Assembly (NCBI RefSeq): GCF_030272615.1
Contig: NC_081415.1
Span: forward strand, 264,230,925-264,294,924
DNA from: Cryptomeria japonica
Taxonomy: Eukaryota > Streptophyta > Pinopsida > Cupressales > Cupressaceae
DNA length: 64,000 nt
Reading direction: 5' to 3'
Shown here: positions 28,401 through 40,400 of the stretch, in pieces
Layout of the letters: the number at the start of each line of letters is the position of its first letter
How positions within the stretch are numbered: the first letter of the stretch is position 1
The notes under the pieces: generated by a model
Told to the model about the DNA's origin: nothing
Database searches by the model: none
Seen by the model: the letters and a program-made list of their open reading frames with translations, nothing else
Position numbers and translations under genes: made by a program

Positions 28401-31400
28401 ACAACTTCAGTTGCATAAGTGACCCAAACGCATGTATGGAGGTTAGAAATTGCTAAGTGTCAAGAGGGGAGAAGGATTCCCACAAGTCACACTCAGAAAA
28501 CAAGTTAACACAACATATATGGAGAGAAAAGCCACAAGACATACACCTATGATGAAGGTAAGAAAACATACACAACATACATAAGTTGAAAAAAGGCAAG
28601 AATGGTGATTTTCAATTAATCATAAGGCCAAAAGCTAGTCTTACAGTTATAGAAATGCAAAAAACTATTACAAATCTTCAAGAGAAGAGAAAGAGCATAG
28701 TAAAGCTCAAGGCAGCAGGGAGAGAACCCCTCACAATGAGGCTTAACAACCTTTATATAGAAAATTGGTTACAAGAGTGATCATGATCCTTGCATGTCAG
28801 TCTGGAAGTGCAGGGAAGTGCATGCACTTGGCTTGTACATGCAAGCAACCTAGCCATACCTCCAAAGGCAATTCTGAGGAAGGTGGATGATTGACCTTCC
28901 AAAGTCAGACATGACATCAGCCACCCAACATGGCCCTTGTACCTCCCTCGATGGAAGACCTGCCAAAACATTTAATGCACCCTTGTGGCTCCACAAAAAG
29001 TCACCAAAACTGTCGGAGCAAAAAAAGCCTTGAGTGTCAATCATGCCATCAGGAAGTGTCGCAAGTCAGAAGGAAGCCCGGGAACTTCGGAAGTTCGGAC
29101 TCCCGAAGTGGAAGAACCTCAGAACCTCGGGGGTCCGGAGTTTCGGGATAGGAGAAAGGAGAGCAGCAAGGGACCTCGGAACCTCGGGGCTCCGGGGTTA
29201 CGGAGAATTCCAAAAGGCTAAGGAAAGAACTTCGGAACCTTGGGGCTCCGGAGTTCCGGGCTAGAGAGAGAGAAGAAAGGAACTTCGGAACCTTGGGGTT
29301 CCGGAGTTCTGGGATGGAGAGGGGAAGGGAACTTCGGAACCTCAGGGTTCCGGAGTTGGGGAACTTCGGAGACCTGGGTCATCGTAGTTGGGGAAACTTA
29401 GGAACTTGGGAACCTAGGGGTTCTAGAGTTCCGAGGTTGAAGAAATAGGAACTTGGGAATCTGGGGGTTTCGGAGTTCCGAGGCTGAAGAACAAGGAACT
29501 TGGGAACTTGGGGGTTTCGGAGTTCCGGGTTTGAAGAACAAGGAACTTGGGAACCCGGGGGTTCCGGAGTTGAGGAAGAGAAGACCTAGGAACTTCGAAG
29601 ACCTGGGTCACTGAAGTTGGGGGAACTTCGGAGACCTGGGTCACCAAAGTTGGGAAGACTTAGGAACTTGGGAACCTGGGGGTTCCGGAGTTCCGGGGTT
29701 GAAGAACTAGGAACTTGGGAACCTAGGGGTTTCGGAGTTCTGGGGTTGGAGAACTAGGAACTTGGGAACTTGGGGGTTCCGGAGTTTCGGGGTTGGAGAA
29801 CTAGGAACTTGGGAACCTGGGGGTTCCGGAGTTCCGAAGTTGAAGAACTAGGAACTTGGGAAGCTGGGGGTTCCGAAGTTCTAGGGGCAAGAGAACAAGA
29901 GACCAAGGAAGGGAACTTCGGAGCCTCGGGGTTTTGGAGTTCCGAGAAAGAGAGAGGAAGAGAAGGCTTGGGAAAAGAACTTCCGACAAGACAACACTTC
30001 ATACTTTATGATCCCATCGTCTTCTCTTGGATCAAACGAGGGCAGTGCTGGTCCATGAAACATATCTCTGATCGGTTCTACTTCTCATTGATGGACCAAG
30101 GGTGTCATAAAATGGCAACAGGGACCAACGACTATCTTATTACACAAAACATAACTTAGCAAAATATAAGTATTAGCCTAATTACTGCCTAACAAAATGT
30201 ATTAAATTAGAAATTGACATCTTGAGAAAGAAAAAGTATGGTTTTATAACAAAAACAAGTGAAAAATGCATTTTAACCAGCATTTTACCCGCATTGGCAT
30301 TTTCACCCACGTTTTTCCTATGTCTGTAAAATCTCAAGTTAAACTTGGAAAAACTGGCCCATCAAAAAAATAAAGTACTTGGCAAACTCAGAGACTACTC
30401 ACAGAGTTTGCAAACTATGATATTCAATTTACTCCCACAAAGTGCTGAAAATCCTATCTGTACTAGTGAATTCAACCTCTATCCCAACTTCTCCACTTAT
30501 AGAAGTAGCCAAGAGCTCTCAAACATCCCATTTGGTGTATGAATGGAAGTATGTAGTGTCTAGTATGATGAGTTAACTGCCTTCTGTTTGAGTTCCCTAA
30601 AATCCATTACATTTTGAGACTGCATTTTAAGTAATCCTCCATTTCCAAAAATTTGCACTATGTAGTTATTGTGAAATTGCTAACAGTTTTAGGATACAAC
30701 ATTTCCAATTCCCAAGCATCATCACTTAGCGGGGTTGTAAAAGTTGTAGTTTTGTCAAATTTGTTACATGGGATTGAAAACACTGCAACATGTAATTTAC
30801 TGCTAGTGTAGGCTTTTTATTTGCCTTCACTAAATATTATATATTTTTCTTATACATTTAGTTTAGCTTGCTTAGTTGTAGTGAGTGGGTCAAATGTGGA
30901 TAGATGACATCTTTTCATGAGTGCAACTCCTGCCTATTTTTGGGTAGTAAGAGTTACTTTTCTCATTGGTTGGACTTGCCTTCCCTCTTTCCTATATATG
31001 TATCCACTCTAGTTTGTTATTCATTTATGCTATTGTAAACTTTCGTAATGCTATTTTGTTTCTTGAGTATTTGCATTCTCTTGAGGGAACTTAATCTGCT
31101 ATTTTGATTTTGTAGCATTGATAGACTAGTTTTATTTGATCTAATTTCTTACATTGGGATTTGGGTAGCTTCAGTTCATTTCCAAATCTACGATTTCTTT
31201 AGGTACTAAAAAAATTTCAGTGCACCTTTATAATTGTGCCTGATTTGTCATACTATGTTCTGATCCTTTTCGAATCTTTAGTCAACAATACAAGATCAAG
31301 GCTGCCATTTACTTGGATTAAAATAAAGTTTATCACATTTCCACAAGTTAGGTACTAATGTAACAGATATAAGATCCATAATGTATTCCAGATTAGTACA

Positions 31401-34400
31401 TCATTCTCAGGAATAATTGACAACTGTTTATGATGCTAAACTATGCATGCAACAATAACAATGAGCATAATTATGTTCGCATATCCAATAAGACCTGAAA
31501 TAGGCAAGGACATATACAAAGGTCTTTGCACAAGGAAATCATGCTAGTACGTGCAATTGGACAAGATTGAAGATGGAATACAACCAAACATTTGTGATAA
31601 GTTTTTTTGTTTAAAATTGATACCCAAATCTGTTCAAACAAATTGTTGCTTTATTTTGTGCAAAATGCTTGCAAATAGTTCAATGAAGTAAGTTGCAGGC
31701 TATATATGCAGTAAAAGCAAGCCATTGCACTCTGACATTAAATGCAAGTTGCAGTCTTAGTTCTTCTGCCTCCAAACCACCCTAATTAAATGCCTGAAAA
31801 CATACATAGTGGGTTGTCACACATCATCAATATAATTATAACATCATCCAAAATCTCCAATGAATTTCAGAATGCTATTTTGCAATTGATGCATTGCAAC
31901 AACCATGGACTTTGAACTCCTAGCCAAAAGACCCAATAACAATACAAGACATCTAATGTGAAGCCATAATGAGAATGCCAACAAATAGATGTTTAGATAT
32001 TTTCTTTGAATTAATTATACAACAGGAGTAGAATCTGATGGAGCCTACACAACCAAATTGGTGCCTCCTGCAGGGATAAGCTTGTGTGGAGACTTAGTGT
32101 GGGGTGCTTTTTTATATCAAAATGGCCTTTTCTTCTCATGTAAGCTTCATGTGGTTAATTGAAATAGCATAATAATTATTTGTGCTTTCATTATTGAATT
32201 TATTTTGAAGATATTGACTTGGACTCAATTCAAACATAACGACTGAAAATGTACCTATAAATTCAAAAGAAGTTGATCAAGTGAAACACCACATTGTAGA
32301 AAATGAGATTTGGCATAGAAAGAAATGCATTTAAAGCAGCAGTTAATTCAATTCTGCCTACCGCCGATGGTTTTGATAAAAATGATCCAGCTGGTAATAG
32401 ATATAAATTGGAGCCTTCATATGCTTTTGAACCTGTACAACATAATTTAGCATTAATACTTAATCATAGCTTTGTGCATTTATTTGAAAACCTTAAATAG
32501 CATGTTCCTTCTAATAAATTTTCTAAATACTGTTAGATCATGCAATAGGCATGTGAATGGAAACATTGGAGGATTTTTTCCTTCAAAAGATATGGTATAC
32601 TTATGCATTGTATACATTAAACATGTCCACAAAATGAGTATAGAAAACTGTATAATTTGCTAAAAGCTATGCAGAATGGTTTTACTGCCACACTAACTAT
32701 AATGTACCGAGTGGTCTAGAAGCTCAATTGATTATATTTAATAGGCCATCCATAACTACACAGTGACAATCTATACAAGAAAGAATAACTGCATATTAAT
32801 GACCTCTCACTTTATACAATGCATTCATTTTAACAGTACAATATGCAATACAACCTAGGGTAGGGATAGGACAATTTGGTACAACATGGATTAAGAGCAA
32901 GATATTTTGTAAGCCAAGTAATTGTCCATTAACTTGTCTACCCAAGTTTGGTTGGGTTTTTAGCAAGTCTTCGTGAAATTTGCCCAGAACTCTTGAATTT
33001 TGCCAAGTTTATGAATTTAAGTATTTTTTCTAATCTGCAAAGTCATTGAGTAAAAGTCAATGATCTACCAAGTTTTTCTGAGTATCAAGTTTTGAAACTA
33101 TGGTTAAGTGTATGTGCTAATGTTTGGAATGGAATATCATATAATACAATTTTGTCCGATATACTACTAGATCTATATCTGTTCATTTATATTATAATTT
33201 CCCACATTCAATGTACGCACAGACCTCTTCTTGACTTGTACGATTGGGATCTAACAAATCATTTTTAAAGATAATTCATGAGCCTCTAGCTACAAAAGGA
33301 GTATTGATTACAATAGGGAAATTGTATTATTGCAGTCATCCTCAATTGTGTCCCAAAAGTGCTTGAATTCATATTAACTTTATAATGGTTGGTGGAAAAT
33401 AATGGTTTTATACCAATTTTAGCAATTTTTTGACAGGTTTTCATGTAATAACACCAACAAAAATTGCAAATTTTTGAAAGCTTTAGACAATTTTTCATTC
33501 AAAATTTGCTGTGATTGTTTTTTTTCGAATTCAACTTGGGTCTCCACAAAGAGAACCCGGCGTTTTAACCAATTAAGCTCAACCCCTTGGACTGCTGTGA
33601 GCTTTTTGAAAACCTTGAAACAAGTTTTTCGACGAACTACTCCCCACCGGTTCTAGCTCAAGAGTACTCACAGAGTTTTGCAACTATGCTTAGGGTTAAT
33701 TTCACAACCAAGTGGTAATTTGTAATGAACCTTTGCTGTACCTGCCTTGCCTTTCTGATAATTAGGGCCTGATCTATCCACCGAAGGTTGGATTTAGGGC
33801 CACAAAAGGAAATTACGGTTTCCTACAACATTTAGATATTTTATTTTATGTCAGCAGTAATATTAGATCGGTGGCATAATTATTGCAGCACAAAATACAT
33901 ACACGACCCATTCTAGATTTTGAGGACTTTCCAGGTTGGCTGGGCTACCCATCTGTTGACGTGTATTTTGTACACTGCCTAACACAGAATAAAATACCCA
34001 AGGGTACCTTATCCTCTCTTGAATAAAGCCTCTGATTGCTGAAGATACCACGGAAAAGGATCAATCAGGATGACTCCAAGGTTCTTTGATGTAGGGTCTC
34101 TACGTGTGGATAAGCACTAGTGGTCGTTGTAAATGCTGTTTCATCAAGGGGCCTTACGTATCCGAATTTGCAAGAACAAAATTTCCTAATACTAATGAAT
34201 TCCAAAAAGATCAAAAGGTAGGGTTTGCAAGAGATAGATTCTAATCTAATCCTAAGAATGACTTCAATGTAGGCTAGAATTGGTAGGATTCGACCAATTT
34301 CAGTATTGCCAAGGAATTACAACTCTACTGAGATTGATGCGATCTTCTAAGGTGATTATTGATTTTCAAATCATCAAGAATCATAGATACTACCATGAAG

Positions 34401-37400
34401 GTACATATCAATGGTTCAACAATGATCGAAGGTTTAAGTAATCCAAATATCTCCAGTTGACCACACAAGGCTTCCTTACAATCAGTAAGAAGCTAGTGGT
34501 TTGGAACGTGAATCTCACCAAAGATCAAGCTCAACACTTAGTCCTTCAAATTTAAATACTATTTCGACTGAGAATGATTCAAGAAAGTAAACAACCATGA
34601 AGATAGCCACAAGAATAGCAATAAAACACCGTAACTTCAATATTTTATTGATCTCAAAGCCAAAATAAACAACAATTGCTTGGAATTCTTTCTTCAATGC
34701 TCAATCTTGCTACAAAATAACTTTCTTCTCTCTAATATTTAATCTCTCATCTAATCTCCTATTCTCTAATGACAAAATGAAAATGAATGAGGGTATATAT
34801 AGCATCCTCAATTACAATGAACGGCCCAGATCAAAAGAAGATCAATGGCTAAGATTGTGACACCTAAACCCTAATTAGGGTTTATTACAAATAGTCCCCT
34901 TTTTATTGAACAATATTAAATGCATAGCCAAATATTTAATTGGCACAAAAATCTAGGAAACATAGACCAATGACAATTAAGGTACCACATCATCTATAAC
35001 AACCTTTCTTCTAGAACCTTATTTCCTTTCCAATGCTCTTTCTTAGCATATGCAATGAATCTAGACACAATTCCTTCAATCTCAGCAATAGGAATCTCGG
35101 GAAGATTCCTCATTCGTTCCTCCAAGTGGATGACCTGATCGAAAGCCTTGAGAAGAGCCGCATCCCATCCAGGTTCAAGTTTTTTGATTTTCTCGATCAG
35201 GAGCATGGTAGCAAACATTTGATCCCGTTGCTCGTCTGTGATAACATTCTCATGTTTGCAAAAGATGATCTTGACTCTTTCTTCTAACTCTTGAAGATCC
35301 ACATCTGTCTCAACTTCGATCCTCCTGCCAAGAATAGTACATAATACTTCGAACACCCTGTCTTGAATCGGATGGATGACCTCTTCAACTTGATTGCATT
35401 TGGTACTGATGTCTTTGAAAAGAACTTCCTTCATCTGGAGTAGAGTTGACCAGTGGAGTAAATTATGAGATCCGCCATCCATTATCTTTTCTTGTGCTAG
35501 GATCTTCCTTGATGTTTGCCTGATCACTTGTAGAACAGGAATGATAACATCTCTAGTATGGGCAAAGGCGGCTACAGTTATCATTAGGTTGTGGATAATC
35601 TCAAGAACCTGGATAGCTCGGTGGATGGTCTGCATCATTCTTGTTGCGAATTCAATGGCAACTGTATGGGATTTGTCAATCCAAGAGCTCATAAGCTGGA
35701 CCAAGCTCTTGACTCTCTCTGCCTCACCAACTGATTCAAGGGGAAGTGCTTGCACAGGAGATACTGCTGGATCCTGACGTCCCAAAGGCTGATTGAGATG
35801 GCTAAAGTAGCCTCTCCAAGCACCGACCTCTCGCTCAAGCTTTCTATTTTTCTCCATTTCTTCCTTAAGCTTGTCTTTAAGTGCCTCAAATGAATCAGTT
35901 GCCTCATCCAGTGCCTGCTCAGCGGTGAGTGGACCAAGCTCAAATGTTTCTACATCATACTCCTCTGCGAGGATCTCACCTTCATACTTGTCCACTGCTG
36001 GTGTAGCTATCTGCAATTTCCTGGATCCTATCTCATCTCTGATCATCTTGGACATCTTGGTGGCCTTCTTCTTTTCTGTCACTTCCTGAGAATTTCCAAC
36101 AAGGCTCTCTAAATCAATCACATTATCTTCATCCTCGATCACAATCACCCTTGTGAGTCTCTCCTTCAACAAATCTGGAATAGCAGATCTCGTCTCTCTA
36201 ACTTGTATCTCTTTAAGCAATGTTTCTTCTTCTCGGAGAGGAGATGTCACTTCATCATTATTTTTGTCTTTATGTAGCTCATTGACTTGGAGAGATTGAC
36301 TTGATGAACGTTGAGGTGCCTGTCCTTCTTCGTGTTTATCATTCTGGACCATTGATTCCATGGATTCCTCAACTTCAAGTGCCCTCTTCTCTTGTCTTAC
36401 AACTTGACTTGTCCCTTTTTCATGTCGAGAAGATGTGCCGGATGAGCGATCTCGATTGGCCTCTTGCTTCTTCTTGGAGGATTCCCTTTTCTCAGGTCTT
36501 TCTTTCCTCTTCGCACCTCTAGGATGACGATTACCCTCACTTACGCTTCGAAGGTTGCCTTCGCTTGTGCCTCTAGGATGAGGATTGCTTTCACTTACAC
36601 TTGCTCCTCCTTCCCCTAGTCTTTCCTCCAAAGTAAAAGTCATAGATATGTTCTGTCCTCTCAACTTTTGATGTTGCACATCAACCCATCTGCGAGTACA
36701 AGACAAAACTGGAGCCATCAAAGCATCTAGATCCAAAACCTCAGGCTCGTTCCAATCTACCCTCACTGTCTTGTTTTCTCGGTCATAAGATGACTGGAGA
36801 TGTCTGCCACTGTCCTGAGCTTGATCGGCCACTCTGTAGATTTTGCATCTCCTGATGAAATCTAAAGGCAATCTGGAATGCATCTTTCTTTTAACTTCAA
36901 AATCATCCGAGAGATTCATCCAAAAGTCCTCTACCTGAAATTCATGCTTGTATTTTCTACCAACTGTCTCTTCTATATACCCATAAGGATCAAAATTCTC
37001 TCTCAAGGCAAAGAATGAAAATGAATATAAGGCCAACTCCTTCTCTGCGTCATCCATGGCTAGAGCATTAGGACATACCTCAACTGAATTACCTAGTATG
37101 ATAGGCACAGGAATTCCATTTCCATGCCTGTGTCTGAATGCCTTCGCATAAGCTGCCAACTGCCTAGTCACCTCAAGTAGCACTATCCTGTCTGTCGAAT
37201 ATCTCGGTAACATATATGGAGGTGAAGGACACCCATGAACTCTAATATATGTAAACTTCTAGAATTGGATGAACCAAGCACCATACCTCTTTACAAGCTC
37301 TTGTGCATCTTGAGATAGCCGATTGTGAATCCCGCCTTGTAATGTCCTGGTGATGTTCATCGTGAAGGTATCATTGACTAGCTTGTAGTCACTTCCAGGT

Positions 37401-40400
37401 GGATGATGCAAATGGACGTAAGAATCACAAACTCTGACTTCCCCGGGCCCTCTTCCGATCACTCCTCTGTGAGGTAGTCCTGCATATTCAAAACTTGTGA
37501 TCAAGGCATATATGATGTACGAGCTCATGTGGAATGACTTGGTAGCCTTCAGTCTTCTTAACTGTACGTCCAAGCAATGGCTAATCATTCTAGCCCGATG
37601 AATTGTTCCTTTTCCTTGAACTATCACTTGGATGAAGTAGAACATCCACTTCTCGAAATAAAAGGCTTGAGGAGCCCCTGTAACTCGGTTGAGCAAAGTT
37701 ATCAAATCTCTGTACTCCTCCTGGAAGTCGATCCTATGTGGTGTGTTTGGAATCTTGCTCAGGCGAGGACGACTTTTGAGTAACCAATTCTTATTGATGA
37801 TGCTCAAGCAAGTGTCTGGATCATCTTCGTACATGGACCTGGCTCCTTCTAAGCTTTTGTAAATCATATCTCTATGTTCTGGAAGATGGAGAGCCTCACT
37901 TATAGCCTCTTCTGAAAGGTAAGCCAAAGTGTTTCCCTCCTTAGACACGATCGATCTTGATTGTGGGTCATAATGGCGAGCACACTCGATCATCAATTCA
38001 TGGCACTGGACTGCTGGAGGAAAACCGGCCGCCTTGATGATGCCACTTTCAATTATTCTCTTTGCAACAGGTGATGGCTTTCCAATGTAAGGGACCTCTC
38101 GAAACTTCTTTACACTGAAGTTTCCCAAGTTGGTATCTCCAATGTTGCTCCACTTCGACACGATCTTAGTCTCCAATTCATCATTCTTTTGATCTTCCTT
38201 CATGAGAGCTGGACGACTAGTGGAAGCTCCTGCCTTTGGGGTCGCCATCTTGACACCTACACAACATTTCATAATGAGTAACATGTTTTGCAATGCAGAA
38301 ATATAGACTAGTAAGAGGATTTAAGTTTTAAATTAGGAAACTTCATGATAAATATTTGAATTATCATTTCCTAAATTTAACTAAGCCACTTGAAATTCAA
38401 AATTCAAAATTCAAAATTAAGACTAGGATAATTTCGTCATACCTCCACTTGGGAATTAAATCTAAAAAACGATGCAAAATAAGGCAAATTCGCTAGGCAA
38501 AAATGTGGGTCGAAGTCTTCAAAATGTGCTTCCTTTATCAACTCACGAGCCTCAACTTCACCACCTTAGTCTTCAACAAAATTCGCTCCAATTTAGACCA
38601 GATTTCGCACTTTCCTTGCTTCTCCAAATCGCACTTGAAATGAATGGGTGAATGATGGATTAAAATCGCTCAACACACCTCCACTATATAGGCGCTTACC
38701 ACTTTATTTTCCCATAGGCCGACTTGACAAGATAGGCCAAAAATAAACAAAAATTAATAAAAGATGAAGGCCGACTTGATTAAAAAAAATTAAAACAATA
38801 CCCCAAAGCGCTCCATTTTTAAATTTAATAATAATTAATTTCGAAATGCCTCAATTAATAATAATTAAAAAAAACGATTTTCCAAGGCTCAAAATTAATT
38901 ATTAAATGCCATGCGCCTTTATTAAATGCCAATTTAAATAAAATATTTCAAGGTTTTAGCGAATTTAGCATTTAATGCGACTTGGAGGATATTGGCGTCT
39001 AGGCATGGTAAAAATATCAATTTGCTAGTATCGTCGCTCTGGTCCTTGGGAGAGGGACAGGAGCGCCTTTTCATTTTTGGCCTTGTATTCCTCGCTTTCA
39101 CGCTCAAAATCTCTTCCTGGACATCCAAAATGGGATTTTCATTGGGAATTTAGAGTTTGATTTATTCGATCTTTGGAAGGAGCTTGCCTTAAAACATTTT
39201 CGCCCTGGTCCCTTGGTGAGGGACAGGAGCGATTTCATCCTTTTGTCCTTGGTCTTCATTTTCCAAATTGCCAATTCAAGTTTGGAGGTAAGCAATGATC
39301 TTTGTTGTTCGTTCGATGCATGTTTAACTCGCCTTCTCAAGACAAAATGAGCTCCTCCAAGGATTATCGCCCTGGTCCTCCAGTGAAGGACAGGAGCGAT
39401 TTTTATATTTGAGCCTAAAATTGTTGATTCTTGGGGTCAATTCTTTGTCCATCGCTTTTCAAAAGGCGTTTCCCATCCTGTACCACTTTGTCTTGGCGTG
39501 GCTTTGAAGGAAAATTGTTGATTTTATAGAAATCGCCCTGGTCCTCCAGTGAAGGACAGGAGTGATTTTTGGTTTATTGCACAAATTCATGATTACATCA
39601 ACTTCCAATTACCTTCAAGGCGTAAAACATTATTCCTTATTCCTTCTTAAGTCTTGGAAACGAAAGTAGCATTCCAAAATGTTAGGCTATTAGGCAAATT
39701 TGAAGATTTCGCTCTGGTCCCTAGGAGAGGGACAGGAGCGCCCTTGCCAATTTCATCAAATTTTGTGGTCTTTGCAACTTCATTCTTCCTTGAAACACTT
39801 TTAAATATCATTCCAATCTTGTGCCTTGGTTTGGATTCGTCCAAATTTGGAAGGGGAGGCTAGATACTGTGTTTTTCGCCCTGGTCCCTTGGTGAGGGAC
39901 AGGAGCGCCTTGGCCATTATGAGCTTCCTTATGCTTTGCTATCTTTCAAAATTATCTTCAATGGATCGATGACGCCCTCCTTTATTCATCTCAAACATGA
40001 AACTTGCATATCCCTCGCCAGATATTTGCCTTGTTGGAAAATCGCTTTGGTTCCTTGTTGAGGGACATGAGCCTCCTTTGGAAATCGCCCTGGTCCTCCA
40101 GTGAAGGACAAGAGCGATTTTGTCACGTAGGTTGGTTTTCTTCACTGTAGGCCACTCAAGCAATATTCGACGGATAGAGCACACTTACCTTGGCGTCTTC
40201 GAATCGTAAAATTACTTAAATCTTGCAAGGAAAATGCAAAATTGGAATTCAAGCTCCGGTCCTTCAGTGAGGGACATGAGCGATTTTTGTCCTCAAGGCC
40301 AAATCCTTTTACTTTTCACTTCAAATTTCCTTCACTGAGGAAAATATCATCTTTTTACACGCCATGAATAAAATCCCAACTCCAAAAAAGGTCCAAAAAG

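Larger units (their letters stand above)
27813..30160 (-). mobile_element. 5' LTR of the decayed gypsy element (about 2.3 kb)
   Basis: Non-coding block directly upstream (minus-strand sense) of the PBS and gag. The inner end at 27,813 is TGCTTACTCC on the plus strand, i.e. ...GGAGTAAGCA at the LTR 3' end. The outer end near 30,160 is approximate. It contains a TATA box at 28,751-28,760 and a long GC-rich minisatellite at about 29,045-29,960. Confidence 0.6.

Noticed and set aside
29034-30159. Several overlapping open frames on both strands
   Set aside because: They are translations of the minisatellite array.
34994-38293. Extra ORF as a retroviral-type envelope gene
   Set aside because: No signal peptide, transmembrane helix or cleavage site; the C-terminal part is a soluble helical domain.
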